Assembly (NCBI GenBank): GCA_030141605.1
Contig: JAQGDQ010000005.1
Span: forward strand, 1 to 64,000
Direction: 5' to 3'
Source: Tubiluchus corallicola
Lineage: Eukaryota > Priapulida > Priapulimorpha > Priapulimorphida > Tubiluchidae
DNA length: 64,000 nt
In this document: positions 27,601-40,600 of the stretch, in pieces
How the letters are laid out: the number at the start of each line of letters is the position of its first letter
Numbering within the stretch: position 1 is the stretch's first letter
The notes under the pieces: model-generated
What the model was told of the DNA's origin: nothing
The model's input: the letters and a program-made list of their open reading frames with translations, nothing else
Database searches by the model: none
Position numbers and translations under genes: made by a program

Positions 27601-28616
27601 TGCTAGACAATAAGCTAGGCAGATTCAGGGTTAGCTGGAATTATAAATTGAATAATGACACTTTTTATACCATGTTGTCATATCCCATTTTCCTTTCTCT
27701 TTTTATAAGAAAAACGGGCTAATATTAAACTTTACTTAAATTTCTTCTATGTTTTTTTCTAAGTTGTTTTGCAGCAAGCAGGGCGTCGCTTTCATAACTT
27801 ATTACATCTGCATTATTAAATTGTAAAACCAGGATGTTAGGAAACGAATCATCAGCCAGCTTAGTCCGACAGAAATCATCTGTTCCTATTGTTCGGCATA
27901 TTTTGCAAATAAAACGGCAATAATGAAACCTATTTGGTCTTTAAATGAGAAATTTTATAATGCTGGAATTCAATTTGGACGGCAAATTAAATCCATGCAT
28001 ACATCAATTATATTGCGGAGACCAGACTCCCGTCATGTTGAGCGGTAATTTGCTGGCAAATAGTATTCCTAGCTCTAGGAACGTTAGCATTTTTGTCTAT
28101 TCGCAGCGGAAAAATTGGCAATTGTATTTTAAAGTATGTTACAGGCAGTCAATAATGCTTTTAGTTTGAGGTAGGTACTGCCTAATATGCATTTTCGATG
28201 GTGCGTGTTGAACAACTAAAAGGGAGAAATGGCTATGCTTGGTGTTCAAAGCAAAATAGACTATGATAATATATCAAGCCTATACATATAGAAAAGCATA
28301 ATATTATTTATGAAAACTTATTTAGCTCGGCGAAACTCAGTGTGCGACGAGTCAAACAAGTCCGATACAAACTAGCTGAAACAAAAAAGAAACTGAATGC
28401 GTTTCTCACAATAAGAATGTTTTCTTACACAACTTAAAAAAATTAAATAAAATATTTAATTTATTTAAAAAATGCACAATTTCAGGTTGTTTTGCGCACG
28501 ACACTTACTTACGTTGACTGGTTTTATTATTTTATAAGTTTCAAACGGCACGTTAAAGTTATTTTGTTACCTTCTTGAGAAGTAGGAGTAGAAGTCATGT
28601 TTGCTTGTTCTTTACA
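18676..28616. other. No gene seen (about 10 kb)
   Basis: AT-rich DNA upstream of the PRDM8-type gene. Frames at 20409-20621, 21280-22109 and 27945-28169 were read and match no family. A (TA)n run lies near 20075-20095, and TTA/TAA runs at 26670-26705. 5' untranslated exons or enhancers of the downstream gene could lie here but leave no trace I can read. Confidence 0.35.
19094..19141. repeat. Hairpin
   Basis: CTAGTACCCTAG at 19094-19105 is exactly inverted at 19130-19141. The pairing continues inward for seven more positions with two mismatches, leaving a short loop. It could be a tiny foldback element or a small RNA hairpin. Confidence 0.5.
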
Positions 28617-28664
28617 GACTAGAAGGTTGCAAATTCGAAAAAAGCAAAAAGTGGAAGAGGTATT

Positions 28665-28811
28665 ATGTCCCCGAAGCCAACGAGCGTTAAAACAATAAGT
28701 TGCATGCGAGCAGGGGAAACCATAGGCCCTGCGCCACCTGGTACTCAATCTGATGTACTAGCTGCTATTGGGAGACGCACTAGTGATGAGAAAAATGTGG
28801 ATTATATTCGC
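28665..28811 (+). CDS. PRDM8: PRDM8-type gene, coding exon 1
   Basis: 49 codons, MSPKPTSVKT through DEKNVDYIR, ending at a CGC|GTAAGT donor in phase 0. It encodes the first strands of the PR domain. The exon itself probably starts at 28618 after TTCTTTACAG, so 28618-28664 would be 5' UTR. Confidence 0.8.
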
Positions 28812-31233
28812 GTAAGTAAGCCTTGACCAATCATTCGAGTTTCTTCCTTTTAATGCAGTATTGCTGCAATATTCACTGTATTATCATCAAATTATTATCG
28901 TTAGTTTATGTATTGAAAAGTGTCTCCTTTCACTATTTTGTCTACTTATTGAAGTTAACAGTTATATAAGTTCACTTTTTAACTTTCGTTTTGTAATTAT
29001 ATAGTTTTAGTTACGAAGAATTCAACGAATAGCGTAAATAAACAAAATTTAATTAGGGATGAAAATTCCACTTTCTGCTTTATGGACTTGAAACATTTGT
29101 GCTTCAGCACTGAACAACTATTATGCATTAATATAATGATTTCATTGAAATGCTATTGGTTAAGTTATTCAGCACACAATTGCTTTTGTAAAAACAGTGC
29201 TGCTTGCTAAATCAGCCGTATATCATGTGATTGAACTAGACCTTTGGCCAAGGGATGGGTTTCAGTGTGTATCATTCTTGCTGTCTACTTTAACAGTTTC
29301 GACAGTCTGACAGGACTGAGATTATGTCTAATAAGAGATACCCGAAATTAGGATTACTGAAGGCTAGTGAGTGTAAGCGTAGAGTCAGTCGTGGTTTGCT
29401 GTTCGAGTTCAGATGGATTTGTGGGAAACAGGTTTCTGTTGAATTGAGCCTGATTCAGTCTATATTGCTTTGTTTGTCATTATAGGCTGTCATTCTAGTT
29501 AGTTGTTCATGTATTTATTGTTACTGTTATTAATATTATTACCAGCTATTACATAATTTTTGGTTTAGTTTTATTTTTATATTTTTATTTTGTTCTTATT
29601 TGCTTATTGATTTATTCGACATTATGCGAACCTATTATTTCTATTTTATTTTATTTTAACTTAAAAATTAAGGTACTTAAGTGTCCTTTTGAATAATTAC
29701 AAACTTGTACTTGTCCACTCGCTAGCATGTAAGGTATGTTCTGAGTGCCAGCAATGCCTGACTTCGTATGTGTAGCTTTTATAGTTTATGAGGTGGAATT
29801 TTGTATTACGTTACTGGACAATAAAACAGATGTTGATAACATTATTCAGCATTATACGTGTTTTGATTAGGCATCATTAATTTCATTTTTATTTTAGCTT
29901 TGACATGTAAGTGTCCACTTACTGTCACTTGACAGGGTGCTTGTATTATAATATTTGACAGCAGCAAAGATAGTTATCAATGGAATCTGGGATTTTTGTT
30001 TTTGCTTTTCCCTTTTTTCATTTTCCATTTCCTCTATTTTTGTTTTTTTTTCTTTTTTCCCTTTTTTCTCCTTTTATTTTCTTTTTTTCCTCTTTTCTGT
30101 ACGTAATAGTTTGCTTGAGAGGATTGTCTAAGAAGAGATGTTCACTGAGCATGTTTGAGGTGGTATAATTTAGGAGAGGTGTTCAGCTTTCGGTTTGTTA
30201 TTACCCTAGCGAGGTTGTGCATCTGGCCACGCCTAACCGGAATGAGGAGCTGTGGCCGAAGTCCTAATCCTCCTCCAGATGACTCCGGGTGTGACGTAAT
30301 GGTGCGTGTGTGCGAGCATGTGCGGTGCTGATAGAGTGTGTTGCCTTGACGAATATGTGTTCTTTTAATTAGGGTTTAATAGCATCATTGTTTTTCGAGT
30401 TAAAATAGATCACTGGTTTCAAGTGAGTCTCTGCACTGCACTCATTTCACTACTGTTTCCCTTTCTCAAACTGTTTCTTCTCCGTTATTCTATATCTATA
30501 AACTTTGCTGCAGATTAAGATTTGCAATTTGTATTGAAATGTGATAAATATTTTAAAGAAGCAGGACACTTTCAGGTTGACACGCATGAACGAGAAAGTC
30601 ATTTGGACTGGATGTTAAGGGTCTATTCAGCCAGATGTCCACAGGAGCAAAATCTAGAAGTGATCATTCTGTCCGGAGCTGTGTTCTACAGAGCTATTAG
30701 AGATGTACTAGCTGAAGAAGAACTGCTGGTTTGGTACAGTGAAGAAGTCGCTCAGCTAATTGGACTAAAGGAACTGCCATATTCAAAAGGTGCCGCATTC
30801 AATATTTTTAATTGCTTTTAGTGTACAGAAATTTTTAACTGGGTGTGTGTATAACCCAGGCTGGCAGCACTGAAAATACATGTTTTATTCTATATATTCC
30901 CATTCATTGTGCATATGCAAATGTATAATAAATAAAAAATAAAATAGCGCCCAATCTGAATCACGTTAAAAGTGTGTGGACAAAAATCTTATGACAAGTG
31001 TTCATTTGATTCTCTACAAGAAATGTATTGTTCTTTAGGTCTTAAATTTAAACAAAAATATTAGAAGTATTTTCAGCTTTATGCAAATACACTTTTATGC
31101 AATACGCGAAGATCATAATCGTCTTCAACAATATCATCTCATCATCACTGTATCAATACACACATTATCGTTGTTCTCGTTGTTATGATGATGATGATAA
31201 TGACAATGACAACCATCATGACCGTTCATTATC

Positions 31234-31266
<33 letters not shown>

Positions 31267-32476
31267 AATTATAACCATCATCATCAACAATCTCAGAACA
31301 ACTTATTTTAACTATAATCATTAGCTAAAACTATTAGAAAGTTTTTGTCTTTTTCCAGGTGACAAGCAGAACATTTGCCCATTTTGCGGAATCTTTTTTA
31401 AATTTCCGTACCCGTTGAGAACGCACATATATTTCTACTGCAAGCGCCTTTACGAAGGAGCCCCAATAAACTATAGCAGCATCAGTATGGCCAAAGCCGA
31501 TTCAGAAGTTCTGAAAGTCGAAGAAGACAGCGACGAAAAGTTCTTGGCGACATTCCCACTTATCAAGAAAAAGAATAACAGCACTAATGGTAAAAGTGAT
31601 TGTTCTAATAACGCAACCTTAAATGATGTTTCTTCGACAGTGAGCTGGAACTTGAAACGTAAGGCAGAGAAACCAGATGAAGATCCAGTAAAAATACTTA
31701 AAAATCGTGATAGTACCGACGAAAGTGATATTAAAGCAATAGATTGTAACGAAAACAGCATACCTAGACTTTCAGACGTTGCCGTACCAAAAATGCCGGA
31801 CACGTCCACGGGCGTCATGACGAGTGCTTTCAAACAAGTTGACAGACAACGACAACGGCTACAGGCTTCACCGGTAGCAGCCACTGGTTCAGTTTCACCC
31901 ATCGCTCAATCATGTAGACAGCTTTACCAACAATCAGAGCTAGCAAAGTCACCCGGACACAAAGCGATTATACCTAACAGCAGTCTATTTTCTCCTAGTC
32001 AGAAGTTCTACATGGGTCAGCTGCCAGATTCTTTACCTATGATGCATCCACAAGGATCAACTAGTCAAGCTTTAGTGCGCGTAAATGCTGATATTGACAT
32101 ACCAGTAATTGGTTCTAATAGAGGGTCAATGATGTCTCCTACGCAATGGATCGCTCCAATAAATCAGACATTCTTATCTTCTAAACAGCTAGGATGTACC
32201 TTGGACACGTTAGCCGCAAGACGGGCGCTTCAGGCTTGGCTCCCCCCAAATGTGGCAGCCCTCGCGTTCAACCCACAGAACTGGTGCGCCAAATGCAATA
32301 CTAACTTTCGGATGACCAGTGACTTGGTCTACCATATGAGAACGCACCACAAACGGGAAACGGATGTGACGAAACGCAGACGTGAAGAAAAACTCAAGTG
32401 CGGCATATGTGGTGAAACTTTTAGAGAGCGACATCATCTGAGCAGGCATATGACTTCACATGCTGAAAAAATGTAG
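28665..32476 (+). CDS. PRDM8: PRDM8-type PR-domain zinc-finger protein
   Basis: Three coding exons (28665-28811, 30576-30789, 31359-32476) join in phase to give 492 residues. Residues about 11-112 form the PR/SET domain: CMRAGETIGP is the N-terminal motif, YIR|VDTHERES spans the exon junction, and EQNLE, FYRAIRD and EEELLVWYSEEV are the C-terminal motifs. Finger 1 (127-148) is C2HC, ending HIYFYC, as in PRDM8. A long polar, low-complexity linker follows. Fingers 2 (430-451) and 3 (468-488) are C2H2, joined by a basic KRRREEK stretch. WCAKCNTNFRMTSDLVYHMR and FRERHHLSRHMTSH are close to vertebrate PRDM8. In vertebrates PRDM8 is a nuclear repressor that works with BHLHE22 in neurons and has been reported to methylate H3K9. 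The start ATG is chosen because TAG lies in frame at 28620 and an acceptor (TTCTTTACAG) ends at 28617, making the preceding bases probable 5' UTR. Untranslated upstream exons were not found. Confidence 0.92.
28812..30575 (+). other. PRDM8-type gene, intron 1
   Basis: GT...AG intron of 1764 bases. It contains a T/C-rich tract (about 29990-30100) that creates a spurious Phe-rich frame, and a more GC-rich patch at 30190-30345 without recognisable content. Confidence 0.75.
30576..30789 (+). CDS. PRDM8: PRDM8-type gene, coding exon 2
   Basis: It starts after ACTTTCAG (phase 0, VDTHERES) and ends TCAAAAG|GTGCCG (phase 1). It encodes the C-terminal part of the PR domain, including EEELLVWYSEEV. The frame is also open upstream of 30576, but the residues after this acceptor continue the PR domain without a gap. 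Confidence 0.88.
30790..31358 (+). other. PRDM8-type gene, intron 2, with ATG/CAT triplet runs
   Basis: GT...AG intron of 569 bases ending in TTTTTCCAG. It contains GAT repeats (31185-31210) facing a (CAT)n run at 31228-31266, so the two can pair. Confidence 0.8.
31359..32476 (+). CDS. PRDM8: PRDM8-type gene, last coding exon
   Basis: This exon completes a Gly codon with exon 2 and runs 371 codons to TAG at 32474-32476. It carries all three zinc fingers and the polar linker between finger 1 and finger 2. Confidence 0.93.
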
Positions 32477-33397
32477 TAACTTTGGTCCAAATTCATTTGG
32501 AGTCCTAACGGAAGCTAAAAAATACATTTCATTATTCAAGCAATGAAAATTTTGCATATTTGTTACTTGTTAAATGTTACATAATTATGGTTGTTGTATT
32601 TATAACTTAACAGCTCGGTGAACTGCATTTAAGCAAAACAAAATTTTTATAAAAACACAAACTTGAAGCATAAAAGATCTTTGTTAAACTATTTCTAGTC
32701 ATACGCGTTAGGTGTAAGGCGCTGACACAGCTTTGATCACCCAGTTATTTTCAAACGACTGAAACTTCACTTATATCATGGTATTTAACCTTTAACAGAA
32801 TTAGAATAGTATTTTAGTTTTTGCGTTACCAAAATTTATTTTTTTAGATTCAGCAATTTTTATTGATTTGCTGTAAAGCACGACAGCGTTGACTCAATTC
32901 CATTCGTGCGTGTGTCGCATTATACTCAAGACGTACCAAAAGAAAAAAATGCACCAGTACAAGCGACTTGAGTTTTCTCTGCTGGAGTAGAATGTGTACT
33001 TATAATTGTTTTTAAGTGTTAAGTAATTATACATGTCTTGCCAGTTTTTCTTGAAATTTTTTACTCTACAATAACTATCGTAGTATTGCACTACACTAAT
33101 TTTAGTTATACTTTTAAACTGGTAAAAATTAATATTCTACTTATTATAGTACTTGCGGCACCATCAATGCTTTCATTTATTAGGCTTATTTAGTTACTAT
33201 TATTAGGCTTTATTAAGTTACTATTATTCAGAATATTATTATTAATATAATTATTGGTGTATGATATGTACATAATAGTTAAACGTTGCATTTCGCGTGT
33301 TATACGAATGTAAGTTTATTAATATACGCTAGATACGCCTGACAGATATTTATTTCCTTTATAGATAACTGCGGATATCTATCGTTGTTATCATAGA

Positions 33398-33403
33398 AAT
33401 AAA
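33398..33403 (+). promoter_or_regulatory. Possible poly(A) signal of the PRDM8-type gene
   Basis: This is the first AATAAA seen downstream of the stop codon, about 920 bases after it. The 3' UTR would be AT-rich with no other features. Confidence 0.3.
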
Positions 33404-35390
33404 TTCAATGAAATGAAATATTTCATTCTTCAATTAGCTTGTTCATTAACTATGACTAATTTGAATGAAATTTACAAAAAGGAAAGCTTGTCATGAATAT
33501 ATAGTCAACATATTGCCGTTAAATGAACTTCACTAAACTGTTACTTACTAGTATTTACAATTTATTTGATATCTTAATAACTAGGTGATCTAGTTCAATG
33601 TACATGCTCGCATAATAATTATTACAGATGCATGTGTATTAAAAACATGACGTAAAATTATTAACATTTTCTACCGATAACGTTTCTTCTCACGTCACTA
33701 CAATGCGTCAGAGGCATGTTAGCGCCCTTTGTATACACGTTGGTAATGCGGGCAGTCAGGCTCACAGGTATAAAAGAATTATCTCTTAAACTGTTAAATA
33801 TTACAAGAAAATGTAATATCTGCTCAGCTGACGGATAGAATGTTTCTTGTCTTTATTTTTTGTCAAAAATTATTTGCTGACGCACTCAACATGTGTAGAG
33901 CTTGCATATAGACATTGTAATAAAATAAAATCTGAATCAGAATAAAAAAAAACGAATGCTTTGAGCAGTTTTCCAAAGTTATTAATTCGTGAACGGCCGG
34001 GCCAAATATCCAAAACGGGTCTCTCATTTTATCCAACGATTTTCGCCTGTATTGTTCGCCTTAAGTAAATAAATAAGCAAGCAAGTCTCTGTAGATGTAG
34101 TTGCATATATGTTTGTAAAACTATGTAAAGTGCAAGTGAAACACGTACTTTAGACCAATTGTTGCACTTATTTTTGTTGGCGTTGTATAATTATAATTAA
34201 ATCGGAAATCATCAGATATGCAAAAGTAATGGGTTCTACTTAAATCTTTTTTAGTCTTTTAGTCACAATAAGCTGCTTAACAGTTTCTCTTCGTAGAGAT
34301 TTTAAAAACACACTTGCAAGTCTTGTTCAAGATATTCCATACTTGTTCCAACTTCGTTCGTCGTTTACCGTCGATCTTATTTCTGTCTTGGAAAAACTAG
34401 ACCATCCTTACCGTATTGTTGGCTGTGCAGTGACTGACAGATGGAAAACCAAATGCATAATTAGTCAGCAGCCGTGGAATATTCTTTAAGGTTTGCATCA
34501 ATCAAAGCTCACAGATGGTGTGGAATAATACTTGCCTAAGTAGACTTCGACAATGGCTCTTGTTGGCTCTATTTAATACGTATTGGAGTGAAATTTATTC
34601 AACACGAGCAACGCCTCGGTGCGCCCTATTGTGCAGATATTTCCACCTAGTTAACCCTTTTATTTGGCCAACAACAAACACGTGAGTCAGTAATAGAAGT
34701 GCAGCAGTATCGTAAATATTACTAGACAATCTCAGTTTTTTCTAATTTCAGTCAAATACCCCGATTAATTAATTCCTTTCTGATTACAAATAGCATAGAC
34801 GATTGCAATTAGTTGTTCTTTCTTGTCTAACGAATGATCTCTTTCACATTTGTTCCAAAAAAGAAATGGAAATGAAAATCGTTTCACTTGAAAAGCAGAT
34901 AACATGATATCAGGCGGCACAAAAAAATGTGTCAAAATTTTGATCACGATACTATAAGATAAAAATAACGGAATCATTTGAAAACTTCCACATCAGTGAT
35001 ATCAGGTGGCAGTAAAAGGCGTTCATGTATAAACACCAATTTTTTTTATTTTCCCTTGATTTGTCCAAAAATATATAAGTCTTAAATCAAAAAGTCAAAA
35101 AATAAAAGCCGGAAAAAATTTGTATCACTATTGTGGAAATATATGGATCATTTTCAATACAAACTAGACGAAGGAGTTTTTTCAACAGCTGGTACGGTTT
35201 CTTACTTCTTTGAGAGATTATTGGTCGCAACTCTCAGCATTTTTTGCTTTTAGTTCATTTGCATCAAATGGCACTGTGTGGCCATTGTACACTTTCTTTT
35301 GAAGGACGTTCCAAATGCTATAATTCAGAAGATTAGGTCAGATATTTTTGGTAGCAAATCTTTACCAGTGCTCTACTTTATCTTAGTCCG
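33404..35390. other. No gene seen
   Basis: AT-rich DNA. A sequence near 33918-33950 (ATAAAATAAAATCTGAATCA) resembles a LINE tail but has no coding part attached. Confidence 0.4.
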
Positions 35391-37647
35391 GCAGCCAAAA
35401 GCTATTTTTGGCCGAACCTTGCATTTTCGGAGTAAGTTTTTTCTCAGCAGTTTTCTCATGGTCCCTCAAGAATATTAAGGGTGGCCCTTTGTCACCCTTG
35501 AGCATTTTGAGATATTGGACTAAAAGTGTTACAATGAAAGAAGCGAGTGTTATGACACATTAAAACTATTACGATAAGGCAAATGAAACTACCACTGACA
35601 TAGAATTAACATTGATACCCAGATTTTGATGTGGAGAATTCTAAAATTGGACTACAATACCTGCACAAAGCATTGATTGCATACAATAATTATTAATTTT
35701 GCGATAATATAATCTATTTTGCTGTATTAGATTGAAGAGAGCCGCTTCATAAAATTATAACTGATATAGTTTAGCAACTGCTAGGAATTTACAAATTTTC
35801 CCACAATTATCAGGAAAACCGCAATAATTAAAACTGCACGATGCTGCTGACCTGCTTTTGTATGTTAGCTAGGCATCTGTGACATGCCAGGATGCAGATT
35901 GACAACATAACTAATGAAAGTCGCAACACAGAAGTGTGGGTGGATAATTTAACAACAGTTGTATTCATTATGATGATGCCTCCATGAGCTAAAAGAAAAG
36001 GCAATTGTCCTCGGCATTTACTTTTCGTCAGAAAAATGATGCCTTACTTTTTCATTACTGGTTTTGCAGTCCGGGTATGGCTTGCGTATCTCAGAATCTC
36101 GAAGTGTCTTTCTTGAGATGTGTTTCCAGATTAAATTTTGTGAAAGGCAATCGTGTCATGAGACAAACAACTGGAATTAAAAAATCATGTGGAATGACAT
36201 ATGTTGAGACAACGTGTATGAGAATGGTCACAGATAATCAAAAGTGACTGGCATCACACTGAAACCAGAAAAAATAAAAACACGGTCTTCGTATTTTTGT
36301 AAAGAAGAATATATCAGGTATGAGACACGATGATATATGTACTGTAGGGCACATGTAAGAAAAAGGCCAATGCCAGTGTAATTGCCCATAATTTAGACAA
36401 GCAAGAATTATGCAAAAAACTAAAAGTTTGTATCAGTCTTGTAGCATTACAAAAATATCTTCAGAATAATTACAAGTAATGTTGTAAATTGGAAGCTTGT
36501 ACGATTATGATTGAATGTAGTCAATTCAGTAACAACAGGTATTGCACTACAAGAAAATGTTGAAAACAGGTAATCACAAGGTTCTACGGGCAACTTAAAT
36601 AAAGTTCGTACGATGGCACTGATGAGGAATTCTATGCAGGAGGAACTTGAGGAATATACATGATACTGACTTATTTTGTTCAAGAATTAAACGACGTCAA
36701 TCAATCAACATAAACATCAGCGAAGTTCTGCCCAATGAATTGTCTCCATTTCTAACATCAACTGGTAATAACTAATAAATTGTTTACCATATCACTTTTC
36801 GCATCACGGCTTGCAGGCGCACATGGTCGTGAAATCGGTGATTGACATTGGTGAGACAGTGAAGAATCATCAAAGCATCGTTCCAGACAGAAGGCCATGC
36901 ACTTACTCAGTGGCAATGTGATTTTGTCACTTTTTAATTTCCTGTAGGAAAGAGAACCATGTTGATGGTATGCAGGCATTCGGGTAATATTAATGCACCT
37001 TGGTTTAGTCAGCCTAATGGAACAGACCAAGCTTCTATGCATACTATGATGGACAAGTATTCTCGAACTGTAGTACCATGTCTGAAACTAGCTGCATGGC
37101 ACATACGATGAATAGAACAGATATTACTAGGACAGCTAGCGCAGATTTACAGATGATCACATGCCCTTGTTTTGGACCAAAGCTCTGAATCAGCAATGAA
37201 TGCAGTTTGGGAAAATGTAACGAATGCCCATTTAAGCATACATGGTTAATGAAATGTTTGCCTGCTAATTTATAAAAGTGATAAAAAATTAAATTTAGTG
37301 GATTAAAAAAGGAGTAACACTTAAACCATTGAGCAAAAACGACCATGAGAACTGCGTCCTGAAATAATGATCTTGGTATCATTCTCGATCAAACTTTTTC
37401 GTGGAGCAAATAAAAATGTAATATATTTTTTTAATGTCCTTCGTGTTAAAAATATTAACTTTACTTTATTTAGTTCTTTTATTTGTAAGATCGTGACAGT
37501 TTTGATTTGTTATAGGGTGCATTTGTTTAATGTAACACGTTTGACTCAATATCTCAAGTTGGTCAACATTCTTAAAGAGGACCATGAGAACATGAGAAAA
37601 CCACTGAGAAAAAAACCCGAAAATGCAAGGTGCACCCCTCTGGCTGC
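35391..37647. mobile_element. Decayed DNA transposon with inverted termini
   Basis: The left end (35391-35475) begins GCAGCCA and contains ACCTTGCATTTTCGG, a TTTTTTCTCAG word and TTTTCTCATGGTCC. The same words occur in inverse order and orientation at 37566-37647, ending TGGCTGC, so the 2257-base segment has terminal inverted repeats of about 80 bases with small indels. Inside are several broken frames, the longest at 37044-37382 and 36758-37042 (minus), that might be remnants of a transposase. I cannot place them in a family. No clear target-site duplication is seen. Confidence 0.6.
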
Positions 37648-40600
37648 ATGACGCGTGTTTATCAAAAGCGGTATTTTGGCCAGAGAACAGACCACCCAGT
37701 TTAATGTATATCGGTTAGCCCCGAAATAATTAATTCGAAGTTTGATCACCTCAGTAATTCAAACTTTATATTAATAACATTTGGCACACATTAGCATCGG
37801 TTATTGCTTGCTAATTGTTTACTGATTCTGAAAATCTTCTAGAAGCTTTTGTCAAAAAGGATATGAATGATGGCTATTAAAAAATAAAAGTCAGCCTGAC
37901 ATGTCTTCAACTGAGAAAAAAGCATTGCGTTCATTTGGATCTCAATTGACGCTTTTAAACTTGTTTAGAATATGCTGCATAAAAAACCAAACAAAAGGTA
38001 TCAGTTTCAGGTTTCACTAACATGCTATTTTTCACGCTCAAGTTCGTTGCGGAGTTTAAGGAGCTATTTACTATTTAAAGTAACTTTTATCATTTATAAT
38101 TTGCATGAATTTGTAACAGTAAAAATTCTCGAGTGGACTGAAGGTCTTGTTTGAGTAAATAGGTGAAAAAAACGTTCAATTATCCACATATGTCCCTTGC
38201 CATAATAACACGACTTCAGCGCATAATTACGAAAAGAAGTGTCTGGCCTTTCTGTATGCATTCTCGCTCATTAGCGTCAGTGGGAGGAGTGGGTTAAACC
38301 CACCATTAGGAATAACTCGTTACCTACTACTTTGCACTTCTATGGCTCAATAATAACGTACAAATTGTGATAACAGCTTGAGTGCTCATGGTGAGCCTTT
38401 GAATATTAAATTTCTATAAGCTCAGCAGCGATAGCCTACAAGCAGCAGCTAACAAATTCGAGATTTCAATTGAATTAACTGTTGTTATAAACTTTTCAAA
38501 CTAGTAACTGATAAAGGAAAATGTGCCCATAGGCCGATCACTTAAAAAACTCCCCTTTTTGTTGTCATAATAAACTTGGTAATAAAATGATGTAATTGAA
38601 TTATTACAATGGCACAATTTGATTTTATTATCTCGATTATTACGTATTTCCGATATTTTCATAAAACGGTATTTCTTCATGACGGTAACCATCTAAAAAT
38701 AAATTGCTTTCTTCCAAATTGATAATTTTAAAAATAAACGGAAGCAACTGCAACATGCAAGCCCCGACTAAAATATTAACCCATTAAAATAGTTATGCCA
38801 TTGGTAGCAACATATACTGCGTTTTTTGGAATATGTCATATATATCAATAAAAATATGAACTCTAAAACTAGATGTATTATATTGTTTTTCTGGATTAAG
38901 GATTTTGGACCAAACTTGCACAGGCAATGTGTTCGCTGTTGTCTAGAAAAAGCGAGTTTTTACGAGGATTTAGACAGATTAATTATCCGACATAGCATCA
39001 GAACCAATACAGATTCCCTTCATTGGAAAATTAGGACCCAGTCTAATTTAGAAGATGATAAGAGGCTTAAAAGCTTGGAGGCTCCTTATTCAAGCAAGAT
39101 GCTGTCATTTACGTCTTACAGATTTTCTTCGTTCTGCCTAAGCCAGGCGGTCCTACAGTATTTTTCGGCGAAATATAATACACGTAAAAATAATGGTATA
39201 ACAGCAGTATTTTATTTATCCTGTTGCTATACATAGACCTATACATAGACAATACATATACAATAGCAAGACCTATTTGATACTGTGTCAGTTATCGAAA
39301 AATTATAATGATTTTGATTTAACTAAAACGCAATAGAAAAGCAAAGAGCGAGCTTCATATAAAAATATAATTAACTGAAAAGAAAACGCAAGAAACGCCA
39401 ACTTTCATGCACAAGTCTGCTCGTAGCTCGAAAGCTTCGTTGTTTTTCTAACTGTTATTTAAAAGCAACTATCCTTTTCGTCATTATGCAAGACTTAAGA
39501 TGTATGTCTGCAGGTTTGTCAACCAGAATGTAGGCAAAATGACACAGGTAAAAATGGTCAAAATAGAAAAGTAAAAAATGGCACGTATGTTATTTTGATA
39601 AAAATAATTTCCATAATAAGGCTAAAGGTAAAAAATAATTAGAATAATTATCTGTAACAGTACACTAACTCTTCGTTTATTAAGTGTGCCATTTCCTATT
39701 TTTTCATTTATGTCCTTCATTCCTGCGCCATTTTTCCTGTGCATTTTACCAATGAATTTTAATGATTTGTCTGCTGGGTTAGTAAGTATTTTGTACTTGT
39801 TCGTGTTCACCGATTGATATTTTTTCTACCTCCCAAAAAGGGACAAATAGAATATAATACACTGTCTATTTTACAGATGTTGAACTCAAATAAAACTGCG
39901 ATGACGACTCTAAACCCTGCAGCAACGAGAACAATTCTCTTTTACGTATGCAAAGTTGTGCACATTATTCGTACATTTCTTATAAATAAGTTTTGGTACC
40001 GAAATTGATTCAGGACCATATAGCATCATATATAATACATATTATGTATAAGGCTAGAGCGAAAAAGATAAAGTTATTAAAGTTTAACATACTACGGGAA
40101 AGTCTTTCAGCGTGAAAAACATGATCCTGTAAATTAATGCCGAAACGCGGGAACCACGCACTTTCATTGTATGCAACGTGCTCATTATAAATTTTAATTT
40201 AGTTTGGCTATCATAATGACTCCTATTTAGCTTAATTAAAGTGAGAAGATTTTCATAATCTGTCAAAGCAAGCCGAAGCAGCATCATAATAACAATAATT
40301 ATGATTATGATTAAAGTAATGTTCTTCTGCGACATTTCGCATTTTGCCTGGCGCTTTTCTATTGATATATTGGCTTTGAATTTTGAAAATATTGGCCCCT
40401 GAGAGAGACTGAAGTTTTGTTTCAACGAAAGCGGCAGGTGCAGAAGCAGCTCTTGCTAATGAGAAAAATGTGTAAAACGACATTAAATAGCAATAACTTA
40501 CTTTGAAGTGTGAATGCTTAGGGGAGAGGAATTGAAGTGTGTATGCGTATTTTGTCGGTAATTAGACGATATACTGCCCGTTTATTATAAGTGTATATCT

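Noticed and set aside
30514-30575. Start of PRDM8 exon 2 at the CTGCAG acceptor (30513)
   Set aside because: The required frame has TAA at 30516. The later TTTCAG at 30575 is in phase and continues the PR domain exactly.
33900-33960. LINE-like (ATAAAATCTGAATC) tail
   Set aside because: No attached reverse-transcriptase sequence; the tail alone is too little.
38826-39236. 136-codon plus-strand frame
   Set aside because: No family resemblance, no convincing splice signals, AT-rich codons; likely chance.
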